Below are positions 24,464-33,157 of a stretch of 64,000 nt of DNA, one piece after another. The position numbers were made by a program, and so were the translations under genes. Source of the stretch: Variovorax paradoxus (GTDB lineage Bacteria > Pseudomonadota > Gammaproteobacteria > Burkholderiales > Burkholderiaceae_C); the NCBI RefSeq assembly GCF_024734665.1, contig NZ_CP102931.1, positions 4,586,001-4,650,000 of the forward strand, written 5' to 3'. The notes under the pieces were generated by a model. That model had not been told where the DNA came from. It did no database searches and saw only the letters and a program-made list of their open reading frames with translations. Every line of letters starts with the position of its first letter. Position 1 is the first letter of the stretch.

Positions 24464-26374
24464 TCAGGTCCCGATCACGCCGCCGTCGTTCTTGGTGATT
24501 GCGATGGTCGCCGAGCGCGGGCGGCCCGCGCCGTCGGGCCACTTCGACACGGCGAGCGGACGGTCCGGGTCGCTGCGCTCGTTGGCCGGCTCGCCCGGGT
24601 GCTGGATGTTGATGAACAGCGTGCGCAAATCTGGCGTGGCCGTAAGCCCCGTGATTTCGCAGCCGGCCGGGCCGAGCAGGAAGCGGCGGATTTCGCCCTT
24701 TGTCGGGTCGCAGGCCAGCATCTGGTTGTTGGGCAGGTTGACGTACTCGCCCTTGCCCAGCGTGGAAGTCGACACGTCGGTCTCGATCCACAGCACGCCG
24801 CGCGCATCGACCATCAGGCCGTCGGGGCTGCCGAAGGTGTCGCCCTTGATGTTGCCCTGCGCTTCATAGCGCGTCTGCTTCGGGTCGCCCGCGAGCACAA
24901 GGTGGTTCCACGCAAACCTGGTCGCGTCGAGGTCGCCGGTTTCCTTCCAGCGGATGATCTGGCCCATTGTGTTGTTGGAGCGCGGATTGGCCGCGTCCAT
25001 GAAGGGCTGGCCGGCACCGCCGCGGTTGCTGTTGTTGGTCAGCGTGCAGTAGACCTCCTTGGTGAGCGGGTCTACCGTCGTCCATTCGGGGCGGTCCATC
25101 TTGGTGGCGCCCAGCAGATCGCTGGCCTGGCGTGCCTTGATGAGCACGTCGCCCTGCGTGGTGAAGCCCTTGTCTGCGACCAGGCCGTTCTTGCCCTGCA
25201 CCAGCGGCAGCCATTCGCCGGTGCCGTCCACGTCGAAGCGGCCGACGTACAGCGTGCCGTGGTCGAGCAGGTCGCGGTTGGCCGCGGCGCCGCCGGGCTT
25301 GACGCTGTCGCGGCTCACGAACTTGTAGATGTATTCGAAGCGCGAGTCCTCGCCCATGTAGATGACGGCGCGGCCGTCGTTGGTGAGCGCGGTGGCAGCA
25401 CCTTCGTGCGCGGCGCGGCCGAGCGCGGTGCGCTTGCGCGGCGTCGAGGTGGGGTCTTGCGGATCGATCTCGACCACCCAGCCGTAGCGGTTCGATTCGT
25501 TCGGGTTCTTCGACACGTCGAAGCGCGCTTCATGCTCGTGCCAGCGGTACTTCGCGCCATTGCCCTTCCTGATGCCCCAGCGCTTCTGGTGGGCGTCGGG
25601 CGTGTCGGTGCCTTCGAAGTAGTCGGCGAAGTTTTCTTCGCAGGTCAGATACGTGCCCCACGGCGTGTGGCCATTCGAGCAGTTGTTGAAGGTACCCAGC
25701 ACCTGCGTGCCCGACGGGTCGGCGGCGGTGCGCAGCATGGCGTGGCCGGCGGCGGGGCCGGTCAGCGTCATCGGCGTCAGGGCGGTGATGCGGCGCGCGA
25801 AGCGCGAGGGCGCAAGCTGCGTCCACGTCCCACCGTCGCGCTTCAGTTCGATGACCGACACGCCGTGCGCATTCATCGACTTGCGCACCTTCTCGGGCGT
25901 CCAGGTCTTCATGCCGTCGGTGTGCAGCAGGCCGTCGTCGACGTATTCGTGGTTCAGCACCAGCAGGCCGCGGTTGGAGCCGTCGATCGGAAAGAAGGCC
26001 ATGCCGTCGTGGTGCATGCCGGCCTGCAGCGCCTGCTCTTCAGCAGTGTTGGAGCCATCGGTCTTGAAGGCGGGCATGGCGCCGGCGATGCCGGTGGCGT
26101 CGCCCCAGCGGTAGAGCACCTGGGTGCTGTAGCCCTCGGGCACGACCACGGTGTCGACGGCGGCCATCGGCACGCTCTTGAAACCGATGGCACGGCCCAG
26201 CGAACCCGCCGCGCCGCCTGTTGCCGCACACCCGGCCAGCGGGCCGAACAGCCCGGCAATCGCGGCAGCAAGGCCGCCTTGCACGAGCATGCGCCGCTTC
26301 GGGTCGGACACTTCGTGGATCGTGGGGTTTGCGGACGGGTTGGAGTCCTCCATGCGGGCGAAGTCTTTGGCCAT
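24464..26374 (-). CDS. PhoX-family (DUF839) secreted phosphatase
   Basis: The 636-residue protein matches PhoX phosphatases, calcium- and iron-dependent enzymes that release phosphate from phosphomonoesters outside the cytoplasm. The N-terminus has a twin-arginine-like signal (DPKRRMLVQGG, then a hydrophobic stretch to PLAGCAA) after about 25 residues. Family motifs include LNHEYVDDGLLHTDGMKTW, TYLTCEENFADYFEG, GWVVEIDP and GSPDGLMVDARGVLWIETD. Length is normal for the family. I found no convincing Pho box. It may serve as an alkaline phosphatase in phosphate starvation. Confidence 0.92.
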   Translation of the reverse strand: MAKDFARMEDSNPSANPTIHEVSDPKRRMLVQGGLAAAIAGLFGPLAGCAATGGAAGSLGRAIGFKSVPMAAVDTVVVPEGYSTQVLYRWGDATGIAGAMPAFKTDGSNTAEEQALQAGMHHDGMAFFPIDGSNRGLLVLNHEYVDDGLLHTDGMKTWTPEKVRKSMNAHGVSVIELKRDGGTWTQLAPSRFARRITALTPMTLTGPAAGHAMLRTAADPSGTQVLGTFNNCSNGHTPWGTYLTCEENFADYFEGTDTPDAHQKRWGIRKGNGAKYRWHEHEARFDVSKNPNESNRYGWVVEIDPQDPTSTPRKRTALGRAAHEGAATALTNDGRAVIYMGEDSRFEYIYKFVSRDSVKPGGAAANRDLLDHGTLYVGRFDVDGTGEWLPLVQGKNGLVADKGFTTQGDVLIKARQASDLLGATKMDRPEWTTVDPLTKEVYCTLTNNSNRGGAGQPFMDAANPRSNNTMGQIIRWKETGDLDATRFAWNHLVLAGDPKQTRYEAQGNIKGDTFGSPDGLMVDARGVLWIETDVSTSTLGKGEYVNLPNNQMLACDPTKGEIRRFLLGPAGCEITGLTATPDLRTLFINIQHPGEPANERSDPDRPLAVSKWPDGAGRPRSATIAITKNDGGVIGT

Positions 26375-26457
26375 GTTCTTGTCGTCGTGGGGTTACGGAG
26401 CCGAGCATGGTGTCGCCAACTCGTGAATTCCGCATGACATGGGCCTGCAACAAGAGC

Positions 26458-26982
26458 TCAGAAGAAGCCGCCCCAATGCGGCTGCTCGCCTCGCTGGCGC
26501 TTGCGCCAGTCCCAGGGCGGCGTCGGCTTCGAATCGGCCCATAGGCCGGCGTGCCGGGCACGCGCGCTGTCTTGAAGCCTGAAGAGCCCGCCGCCGCGTT
26601 TGGTGGCAAGGTGGTTGTAGTCGTACACCCAGGCCCAGCCTTCGGACACCATGCGGCTGCCGGCGTCCTCGCCGTTGCAGCGCACGTCGGCCACCGTGCG
26701 GCCATAGCGGTCGGTGTCGATCTCGGTGATGAGCGCCTGCTCGCGAAAGCAGATGTTGCTCAGCGCCTGCTTGCTGCGCTGGCCGTAGGGCTGGGCTTTT
26801 TCGGGCGCATCGATGGCGGCAATGCGCACCTTCACGCGCTCGTAGGCGCCGATGCGGCCGCAGCGCGCGGTAAGCGTGTCGCCGTCGCTGATGCCCACGA
26901 CGAGGCAGGTGCGGGGAGCGGCTTGGGTCAGGAGGGGAGAAAAGGCAAGAAGGCAGGAAAGCAGCAGCGCGCGTGAATGCAT
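26458..26982 (-). CDS. Secreted thermonuclease-like (SNase fold) protein
   Basis: A 174-residue protein with a signal peptide (MHSRALLLSCLLAFSPLLTQA) and an SNase fold. Catalytic elements resemble staphylococcal nuclease: Asp in VGISDGDTL, Arg, Asp and Glu in VRIAAIDAPEK, and Arg in DRYGRTVADV. QPYGQRSKQAL also fits. It should act on nucleic acid in the periplasm or outside. The tail (PPWDWRKRQRGEQPHW) is typical of proteobacterial members. Confidence 0.92.
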   Translation of the reverse strand: MHSRALLLSCLLAFSPLLTQAAPRTCLVVGISDGDTLTARCGRIGAYERVKVRIAAIDAPEKAQPYGQRSKQALSNICFREQALITEIDTDRYGRTVADVRCNGEDAGSRMVSEGWAWVYDYNHLATKRGGGLFRLQDSARARHAGLWADSKPTPPWDWRKRQRGEQPHWGGFF

Positions 26983-27013
26983 GAAAAAGCGGGGAGATAG
27001 GCAGAATGGCAGG

Positions 27014-27055
27014 ACCGATCGAGGCTAAGTGATCCATCCGCCGGAACCGATCGGT
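27014..27055. promoter_or_regulatory. Paired ACCGATCG motifs between divergent genes
   Basis: ACCGATCG occurs at 27014-27021 and again within the perfect 10-bp palindrome ACCGATCGGT at 27046-27055; the two are 32 bp apart. They lie between the nuclease and the Sel1-repeat genes. A role as an operator is conjecture. Confidence 0.22.
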
Positions 27056-27102
27056 ACACAGATTTTTTCTTTTGAACCACGCTTCGAAGGAGAGCACGCA
27101 CC

Positions 27103-27585
27103 ATGCAAGAACCTACCCAGGACGACTGGTTCCTTGCGGCCAACGACGCATGGGACGCTGGCGCGCACAAGAAGGCCCTCTCGCTGTTCCTCAAGGCCGC
27201 GGCCGCGGGCGAGACCCACGCGCTCAACAGCGTCGGCTATTTCCTCGACCACGGCATCGGCGTGAAGAAAAATCCCGCTGCCGCACGCGACTGGTATCGC
27301 AAAGCGGCCAAGGCAGGCGACGTGGCGGGCTGCGCCAACCTCGCCATCTGCTATCGCGACGAAGGCAACTTCCGCTGGGCGCGCTTCTGGTTCGAGAAGG
27401 CCTATGCGCAGGGCGACGGCGATGCAGCGCTGGAACTGGGACGGCTCTTCCTGTGGGAAGGGCCGAACCAGAATCGGCACAAGGTGGTGGACTACCTGGG
27501 CAAGGCGGTGGCCTCGCAATCCATCACCCCGAACGGCCGCACGGAGGCAGGGGCGCTGCTGAAGTCGCTGGGCCTCATCAAGTGA
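27103..27585 (+). CDS. Sel1-like repeat protein
   Basis: A 160-residue protein made almost wholly of Sel1/TPR-like helical repeats: ALNSVGYFLDHGIGVKKNPA, ARDWYRKAAKAGDVAGCANL and ARFWFEKAYAQGDGDAALEL. No signal peptide is present. Such repeats mediate protein contacts; the partner is unknown. GGAGAGCACGCACC precedes the ATG. It ends 7 nt before the converging acyl-CoA ligase. Confidence 0.9.
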   Translation: MQEPTQDDWFLAANDAWDAGAHKKALSLFLKAAAAGETHALNSVGYFLDHGIGVKKNPAAARDWYRKAAKAGDVAGCANLAICYRDEGNFRWARFWFEKAYAQGDGDAALELGRLFLWEGPNQNRHKVVDYLGKAVASQSITPNGRTEAGALLKSLGLIK

Positions 27586-27592
27586 AGCGCGC

Positions 27593-29290
27593 TCACTTCG
27601 CCGCGTTCTCGTCCTCCTGCAGCAACCGCCACATCACCTTCCCGCTGCCGCTCTTGGGCAACGCATCGACGAACTGCACCTTGCGCGGGATCTTGTAGAC
27701 CGCCATGTTCTCGCGGCACCAGTCGATGATCTGCTGCTCGGTGGTGTCCTTGTGCGTGGTGCGCAGCACCACTACGGCCTTGACCGATTCGCCGCGGTAG
27801 TCGTCCTTGGTCGAGATGACGCAGGCCTCCTGGATCGCGGGGTGGCGGAACATCAGCAGCTCGACCTCGGCCGGCCACACCTTGAAGCCGCTCGCGTTGA
27901 TCATCCGCTTGAGGCGGTCGGTCATGAAGAAGTAGCCGTCCTCGTCCATGCGGCCCATGTCGCCCGAGCGGAAGAAGCGCTTGCCTTCGAACTCGACGAA
28001 TGCGGCGGCCGTGGCATCGGGGCGCTTCCAGTAGCCCTGGAACACCTCGGGGCCGTGGATGATGATCTCGCCCGATTCTCCGATGGGCATTTCCTTCAGG
28101 GTGTCGGGGTCGACCACGCGCGCGTCGGTGCTCATGAACGGAATGCCCAGGCACTGCTGCTTGGGGTGGTCCGACGGGTTGGTGTGCGAGGGCGCCGCGG
28201 TCTCGGTCAGGCCGTAACCCTCCTGGTACTTCAGCCCGTACTGCTCGAACAGGCGCTGCGCCACGGCCTGCGGCATGGCCGCGCCGCCACCGCCGATGTA
28301 GTTCATGCTCGACAGGTCGTAGCTCGCGAAGTTGGGGCTGGCCATGAGGTCGATGACCATGGTCGGGATGTTGGTCCAGGCCGTGACCTTCCAGCGAGAG
28401 ATGAGCCGGCCGGCCACGTCGCGGTCCCAGCGCGGCATGATGATCAGCGTGGCCGCTGCGAGGATGGCCGTGTGCATCATGCTCACCACGCCGGTGATGT
28501 GGAACATGGGCACCACGGCCAGCACCACCGTCTCCGAGGTCGACCCGCCCCACATCTGGCCGGAGACCGCGTTGTGCATCAGGCTCGAATGGTGGTGGAT
28601 GCAGCCCTTGGGAAGGCCGGTGGTGCCGCTGGTGTAGGGCAGCAGAGCCATGTCGTTGGCGCCCACCACGTGCTCGGGCGGCGGATGGCCGGCCTCGAGC
28701 GCGTCGGTCCAGGCGATGACCTTGCCGCCTTCCAGCGCGGGCAGCGGGTGGCGGGTGGTGAGCCAGCCTTTCCAGGCGGGAGCCGGGGCGTCGTCGCCCG
28801 AGGCGTCGGCGTCGAAGGCGTCGGTGAACTGGGTCACGATCATGTGGGCGAGCCGCTGCTCGGGCGGCAAGGCGTTGCTGGCCTTGGCCAGCTCGGGCGC
28901 CAGATCGCCGGTGATGATGGCCACCTTGGCGTCGGGATCGGTGATGTAGTGCTTGAGCTCCTCGGCCCGGTTCATCGGGTTGACCGGCACCACGACGGCA
29001 TTGGCGCGCAGGATCGCGAAATGCGCGATCACCAGCTGCGGGCAGTTCTGCATGTCCAGGATCACGCGGTCGCCGCGCTTCACGCCCAGCGCGTGCAGCG
29101 CACCGGCCAGGCGCTCGGCCTGGGCGGCAAATTCGCGGTAGCTGATGACGCGGCCGAAGAACACGAGCGCGGGCTTGTCAGGGTAGCGTGCGGCCGAGGT
29201 GGCCAGGTTGTGCCAGAGAGATGTGGCGGGGACGGTAATCGAATGCGGGAGGCGTTTGGGCCAGAACTTGTAATGCGGGCGTTGTTGCAT
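27593..29290 (-). CDS. Long-chain fatty acid--CoA ligase (AMP-forming)
   Basis: A 565-residue ANL-superfamily enzyme that activates a carboxylate by adenylation and loads it on CoA. Core motifs are LLPYTSGTTGLPKGCIHHH, GYGLTETAAPSH, SGDMGRMDEDGYFF, DRLKRMINASGFKVWPAEVE and the C-terminal catalytic Lys in SGSGKVMWR. The start at 29290 (MQQRPHYKFWP) is at the usual distance from the first conserved block; the longer ORF adds 36 non-conserved residues. The exact chain length is unknown. An 18-bp near palindrome lies upstream. Confidence 0.92.
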   Translation of the reverse strand: MQQRPHYKFWPKRLPHSITVPATSLWHNLATSAARYPDKPALVFFGRVISYREFAAQAERLAGALHALGVKRGDRVILDMQNCPQLVIAHFAILRANAVVVPVNPMNRAEELKHYITDPDAKVAIITGDLAPELAKASNALPPEQRLAHMIVTQFTDAFDADASGDDAPAPAWKGWLTTRHPLPALEGGKVIAWTDALEAGHPPPEHVVGANDMALLPYTSGTTGLPKGCIHHHSSLMHNAVSGQMWGGSTSETVVLAVVPMFHITGVVSMMHTAILAAATLIIMPRWDRDVAGRLISRWKVTAWTNIPTMVIDLMASPNFASYDLSSMNYIGGGGAAMPQAVAQRLFEQYGLKYQEGYGLTETAAPSHTNPSDHPKQQCLGIPFMSTDARVVDPDTLKEMPIGESGEIIIHGPEVFQGYWKRPDATAAAFVEFEGKRFFRSGDMGRMDEDGYFFMTDRLKRMINASGFKVWPAEVELLMFRHPAIQEACVISTKDDYRGESVKAVVVLRTTHKDTTEQQIIDWCRENMAVYKIPRKVQFVDALPKSGSGKVMWRLLQEDENAAK

Positions 29291-29377
29291 GGTGAGTACA
29301 GGCGGAACAAAGAAAAGCGCGACAGCCCGCCAGCCTAAGCCGCCAAGGCCGCCGCTCCCATCGGGGAAGCCCCCGGA

Positions 29378-29395
29378 GCGTCGCCTAGGTGACGC
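29378..29395. promoter_or_regulatory. 18-bp near-perfect palindrome upstream of the acyl-CoA ligase
   Basis: GCGTCGCCTAGGTGACGC is symmetric at 8 of 9 base pairs. It lies 88 bp before the acyl-CoA ligase start and 112 bp before the OsmC start. TetR-type regulators of fatty-acid genes bind palindromes of this kind, but no such gene is in the window. Confidence 0.35.
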
Positions 29396-29506
29396 CATTT
29401 CTTCTCACATGCGCAACCTTCTGCTCACGCGCCCTGCGACTACAGACACGGGCCGCCTTCCGCGCGATACCTGTCAGCCCCCCATCCACCGAATGAAGGA
29501 ACCCCC

Positions 29507-29947
29507 ATGGCAGCAGAAAAGCACGCAAGCGTTCACTGGGAAGGCGCCGGCAAGACCGGCAAAGGCCAGGTCAGCACCGAGACCGGCGCCCTGAAGGACT
29601 ACCCCTACGGCTTCGCCAGCCGCTTCGAGGACGACAAGCGCGGCACCAACCCCGAGGAAATCGTCGGCGCGGCGCATGCCGCCTGCTTCACGATGGCCTT
29701 CGCCTTCGCGCTCGAAAGAGAAGGCCTCGCGGCCACGAAGATCGACACCAAGGCGGCCGTGCGGCTGGCCAAGGACGGCGACGGCTTCAAGATCGACCGC
29801 ATTGCGCTCGAACTCGACGCCAGCGTGCCGAACCTCGACGAAGCCAGGTTCCAGCAGATCGCAGCCGCCGCCAAGGCCGGCTGCCCGCTGTCGAAGGCGC
29901 TGGCGAGCGTGCCCGAGATCACGCTGAAGGCCACGCTGGCCGGCTGA
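29507..29947 (+). CDS. OsmC-family peroxide reductase
   Basis: A 146-residue OsmC/Ohr-type protein with the two redox cysteines in AAHAACFTMAFAFAL and AKAGCPLSKAL, used to reduce organic hydroperoxides. The opening EKHASVHWEGAGKTGKGQVST and GTNPEEIVGAAHAAC are typical of OsmC. It is cytoplasmic and a stress-defence enzyme. The start at 29507 is preceded by AAGGAACCCCC. The Bug-type gene follows 43 nt downstream. Confidence 0.93.
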   Translation: MAAEKHASVHWEGAGKTGKGQVSTETGALKDYPYGFASRFEDDKRGTNPEEIVGAAHAACFTMAFAFALEREGLAATKIDTKAAVRLAKDGDGFKIDRIALELDASVPNLDEARFQQIAAAAKAGCPLSKALASVPEITLKATLAG

Positions 29948-29958
29948 GTGCGCTGCTT

Positions 29959-29992
29959 ATGATCGTCTCCCAATAAAAAGGAGACGGATCAT
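29959..29992 (+). promoter_or_regulatory. Hairpin that covers the ribosome-binding site of the next gene
   Basis: ATGATCGTCTCC (29959-29970) pairs with GGAGACGGATCAT (29980-29992), with a single bulged base and a 9-nt loop CAATAAAAA. The right arm contains the whole Shine-Dalgarno GGAGA and the first two bases of the start codon at 29991. When folded it would block initiation. It could be a translational control element or thermosensor for the Bug-type gene. Confidence 0.5.
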
Positions 29993-30956
29993 GAACAAGC
30001 TTGCCCGGACCGCGCTCGCGGTCCTTTCTTTCGGCCTCGGCACGGCCGCGATGGCGGCCTACCCCGACAAGCCGATCAAGGTCGTCATCGGCTTTCCGGC
30101 CGGCGGCCCGCTCGACCAGCACGCGCGCCTGCTCACCGACAAGCTGCAGGCCGTGCTCGGCCAGCCGCTGATCGTCGACTACAAGCCCGGCGCGGGCGGC
30201 TCGGTGGGCGCCGACGCGGTCGCCAAGAGCCCGGCCGACGGCTACACGCTGATGCTGGCCAACACCGGCGTGGCCGTGATCAACGGCGCGCTCTACAGCA
30301 AGCTGCCCTACAACACGCAGCGTGACTTCGTGCCCATCGCTCGCACCGCCATGCAGCCGCTGGCGCTGCTGGTCACGCCCAAGCTGCCGGTGCAGAACCT
30401 CAAGCAGTTCGTCGACTACGCCAAGGCGCGGCCCGGCCAGGTCAACTACGGCTCGGCCGGCAACGGCGGCATCAGCCACCTGGTGCCCGAGATGTTCAAG
30501 ACCGCGACGGGCATCTTCATGGTGCACATCCCCTACCGCGGCAGTGCTCCGGCCTTCACCGACCTGATGGGCGGGCAGGTGCAGTTCATGGCCGAGTCGA
30601 TTCCGCAGGCCGCCAACTATCACAAGCAGGGCAAGGTGCGCGCGCTGGCCGTGACCAGCCGCGAGCGCAACCCCGCCCTGCCCGACGTGCCGACCGTGAT
30701 CGAGTCGGGCGTCAAGGGCTTCGAGGTGGTGGGCTTCTATGGTTTTCTCGCACCGAAGGACACGCCGAAAGACGTGGTCGCCAAGCTCAGCGACGCATTC
30801 AGGCAGGTGCTGAACAACCCCGAGGTGCGCGACCGCATGGTGAGCCAGGGCGCAGACCCGGCCTTCCTGGGCAGCGAGGATTTCGGGCGCTTCCTGGCGA
30901 CGGAAACGCCGCGCTGGGAGAAGGCGGTGAAGGCGTCGGGCGCTCGGATGGACTGA
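29991..30956 (+). CDS. Bug-family (TTT) periplasmic solute-binding protein
   Basis: The 321-residue protein has a signal peptide (MNKLARTALAVLSFGLGTAAMA) and the family opening YPDKPIKVVIGFPAGGPLDQHARLL, with the ligand-loop PAGGPLD. VHIPYRGSAPAFTDLMGGQVQFM is the conserved second-lobe motif. No permease is nearby. Its Shine-Dalgarno and start codon lie inside a predicted hairpin. It converges with the Crp/Fnr-type gene. Ligand unknown. Confidence 0.94.
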   Translation: MNKLARTALAVLSFGLGTAAMAAYPDKPIKVVIGFPAGGPLDQHARLLTDKLQAVLGQPLIVDYKPGAGGSVGADAVAKSPADGYTLMLANTGVAVINGALYSKLPYNTQRDFVPIARTAMQPLALLVTPKLPVQNLKQFVDYAKARPGQVNYGSAGNGGISHLVPEMFKTATGIFMVHIPYRGSAPAFTDLMGGQVQFMAESIPQAANYHKQGKVRALAVTSRERNPALPDVPTVIESGVKGFEVVGFYGFLAPKDTPKDVVAKLSDAFRQVLNNPEVRDRMVSQGADPAFLGSEDFGRFLATETPRWEKAVKASGARMD

Positions 30957-30975
30957 CCGACCTGCCCGTTGGAGT

Positions 30976-31701
30976 TCAGCGCGGCGTGGCCGCATGCCGC
31001 TCCAGCTGCGCACGGTCCAGAAGCTCGATGCTGCGGTAGCGCACGCGCAGCGTGCCGTCTTCTTCCCACAGCTTCAATTGCCGGTTCACGCTCTGGCGCG
31101 ACACGCCGAGCATGAACGACAGGTCTTCCTGCGACACGCCCAGCAGCGTGCCGCCGCCCTCGCCCGGACTTTGGGCGCGCGCGTCCAACGTGAGCAGCCG
31201 GTGCGCGAGCCGCACCTGCAGCGGCATAAGGATCACGTCGTCGATCCACGCCAGCGCCTGGCGCAGCCTCAGGCAGACCAGTCGGGTGAAGGCCATGTGC
31301 ACGTCGGGGTGCTCGGCCACCAGCCGGTGGAAATCGGCCGCCGCGACCACCGCCATCTCGGTCGTGTCGGCCGCGCAGGTGTCGTAGACGCGCTCGCGCC
31401 CGACCAGCAGCGACACCTCGCCAAACCAGTGGCCGGGTTCGAGCATCGCGATCACCGCCTCGCGCCCGCCCGGCGCGACCACGCTCACGCGCAACGAACC
31501 GCTGACCACGCCGAACAGTGCATCGGGCGACGACCCCTTGTGAAAGAGAGATTCGCCTCGCGCCAGCGTGCGCCGATGCGCCACGGCAAGCAGCCGCTGC
31601 TGCACGTCCTCGGCCAGCCGCATGTCGCTGTTGTGCACCGGTGACGGCTGCGCGTGCGGCGTGGCGCTGGTGGCGTTGGATGAAGGGGGTGTGCGTGGCA
31701 T
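30976..31701 (-). CDS. Crp/Fnr-family transcriptional regulator
   Basis: A 241-residue regulator with a cyclic-nucleotide-binding-like jelly roll (LARGESLFHKGSSPDALFGV, GHWFGEVSLLVG) and a C-terminal winged helix (VSQEDLSFMLGVSRQSVNRQL). The phosphate-binding Arg of true CRP is not obvious, and the N-terminal cysteines of FNR are absent, so the signal is unknown. The start at 31701 (MPRTPPSS) is a choice; the ATG at 31812 would add 37 residues. It is divergent from the SnoaL/SDR genes, which may be its targets. Confidence 0.9.
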   Translation of the reverse strand: MPRTPPSSNATSATPHAQPSPVHNSDMRLAEDVQQRLLAVAHRRTLARGESLFHKGSSPDALFGVVSGSLRVSVVAPGGREAVIAMLEPGHWFGEVSLLVGRERVYDTCAADTTEMAVVAAADFHRLVAEHPDVHMAFTRLVCLRLRQALAWIDDVILMPLQVRLAHRLLTLDARAQSPGEGGGTLLGVSQEDLSFMLGVSRQSVNRQLKLWEEDGTLRVRYRSIELLDRAQLERHAATPR

Positions 31702-31843
31702 CGCGGGTTTGTCCCGAGCGGCGATTGCCAACACCGGACAGTCTTGTTGCGGGAGCGTGCCGATAGTAAGCAGCGAGCCCGGACCTGCGCATTCGCAGCA
31801 ACCCGATGTCACCCGTCATCCCTGTCACATGGAGCACACCCCG

Positions 31844-32353
31844 ATGAACACACAACGCACCGAACTTCAAGCCCGCCGCGAGCGCCTCGTGCTCGACCAC
31901 TTCGCCGACGAGACCCGGCAGGACTTCGACGCCGTGCTCGGCACCTTCCCGCATCCGCACTACGAGCTGATTCCCAGCGGCGAAGTGCACGACGGTATTG
32001 CCGACGTGCGCCAGTACTACGCCGACACGCGCCGCGCCTTTCCCGACCAGCGGCACGAGATCATCCAGCTGCGACACGCCGACGATTCGGTGGTCGTCGA
32101 GTTCTGGCTGCTGGGCACGCACCGCGGCCCGCTCAAGGGCCTGCCGCCGACAGGCAACAGCTTTCGCTGCCGCATGAACGCGTTCTTCATCTTCGAAGGC
32201 GACCGGCTGGTATGCGAGCGCGTGTACTTCGACACGCTGACGATGCTTCGGCAACTGCTGGCCGGTGTGCCCGCGGAGCATGTCGCCGCGCTGGTAGGCG
32301 GGTTGCTGGGCCAGCCAGCCGCAACTCGCGCACCCGAGGCGGCAGCTGCATGA
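31844..32353 (+). CDS. SnoaL-like (NTF2-fold) protein
   Basis: A 169-residue protein of the SnoaL/ester-cyclase-like NTF2 fold: HYELIPSGEVHDGIADVRQYY, AFPDQRHEIIQLRHADDSVVVEF and GTHRGPLKGLPPTGNSF are typical. Such proteins act as cyclases, hydratases or isomerases on polyketide-like or small ring compounds. The start at 31844 follows GGAG by 10 nt; an ATG at 31829 is less well placed. It overlaps the SDR gene by ATGA and is the first gene of the catabolic locus. Confidence 0.82.
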   Translation: MNTQRTELQARRERLVLDHFADETRQDFDAVLGTFPHPHYELIPSGEVHDGIADVRQYYADTRRAFPDQRHEIIQLRHADDSVVVEFWLLGTHRGPLKGLPPTGNSFRCRMNAFFIFEGDRLVCERVYFDTLTMLRQLLAGVPAEHVAALVGGLLGQPAATRAPEAAAA

Positions 32354-33123
32354 CTGCGCTGCGCAACGATGCGCTCGCAGGCCGCCACGCCATCGTGACG
32401 GGCGGCGCGCGCGGCATCGGCCTTGCAATAGCGCGGCGCTATCTGGCGGCCGGCGCCAGCGTCGCGCTGTGGGACCTCGACGCGTCGGTGCTGGCAAATG
32501 CGCTGCAAACGCTCGCGCCGCTCGGCACCGCAACCTCGGCAGTCGTCGACGTGCGCGACGAAGACCAGATCGCCCGCGCCGCTGCCCAGTCGCAGGAACG
32601 CTTCGGCGGCATAGACATCCTCGTGAACAACGCGGGCGTGCTCGGCCCGACCGTGCCTGCCTGGGAGCACACGCCCGCGCAGTGGCGCAATGTGCTCGAC
32701 ATCAACCTGACGGGCGCATGGCTGTGCTGCCGCGCGGTCGCACCGGTGATGCTCGCCCGGCGGCGTGGCCGCATCGTCAACATCGCCTCGGTTGCCGGCA
32801 AGGAGGGCAACAGCTTCAACGCCGCCTACTCGGCCTCCAAAGCCGGGCTCATTTCGCTGACCAAGTCGCTCGGCAAGGAGCTGGCGGCGGCGGGCGTGCT
32901 GGTGAACTGCATCACGCCCTCGGCGGCCGACACCGAGGTGTTCGCGGCTGTGCCCGCCGAGCACCGCGAACAACTGCGCACCGCCCTGCTCTCGCGCGTG
33001 CCGATGGGGCGCTTCGTCGAGGTCGACGAGGTGGCGGCCATGGCCGCATGGCTCGCGTCGGACGACTGCTCTTTCAGCACCGGCGCGGTGTTCGACATCT
33101 CGGGCGGCCGCTCGATGTACTGA
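32350..33123 (+). CDS. SDR-family oxidoreductase
   Basis: A 257-residue classical SDR with TGGARGIGLA for NAD(P) binding, NNAGVLG, and the Ser-Tyr-Lys triad in IASVAGKEGNSFNAAYSASKAG. VNCITPSAADTEVF follows. It is a 3-oxoacyl-ACP-reductase-like dehydrogenase acting on a hydroxyl or keto group. The start overlaps the SnoaL-like stop (ATGA), so the two are translated together, which supports one pathway. Substrate unknown. Confidence 0.93.
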   Translation: MTALRNDALAGRHAIVTGGARGIGLAIARRYLAAGASVALWDLDASVLANALQTLAPLGTATSAVVDVRDEDQIARAAAQSQERFGGIDILVNNAGVLGPTVPAWEHTPAQWRNVLDINLTGAWLCCRAVAPVMLARRRGRIVNIASVAGKEGNSFNAAYSASKAGLISLTKSLGKELAAAGVLVNCITPSAADTEVFAAVPAEHREQLRTALLSRVPMGRFVEVDEVAAMAAWLASDDCSFSTGAVFDISGGRSMY

Positions 33124-33157
33124 GAGCCTGCGCGCCAAAGGCCAAGGAGAACTTCCC

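Noticed and set aside
26375..26457. Possible Pho box before the PhoX gene
   Set aside because: Only one TGTCAT-like unit is present; the second 7-mer at 11-bp spacing does not match.
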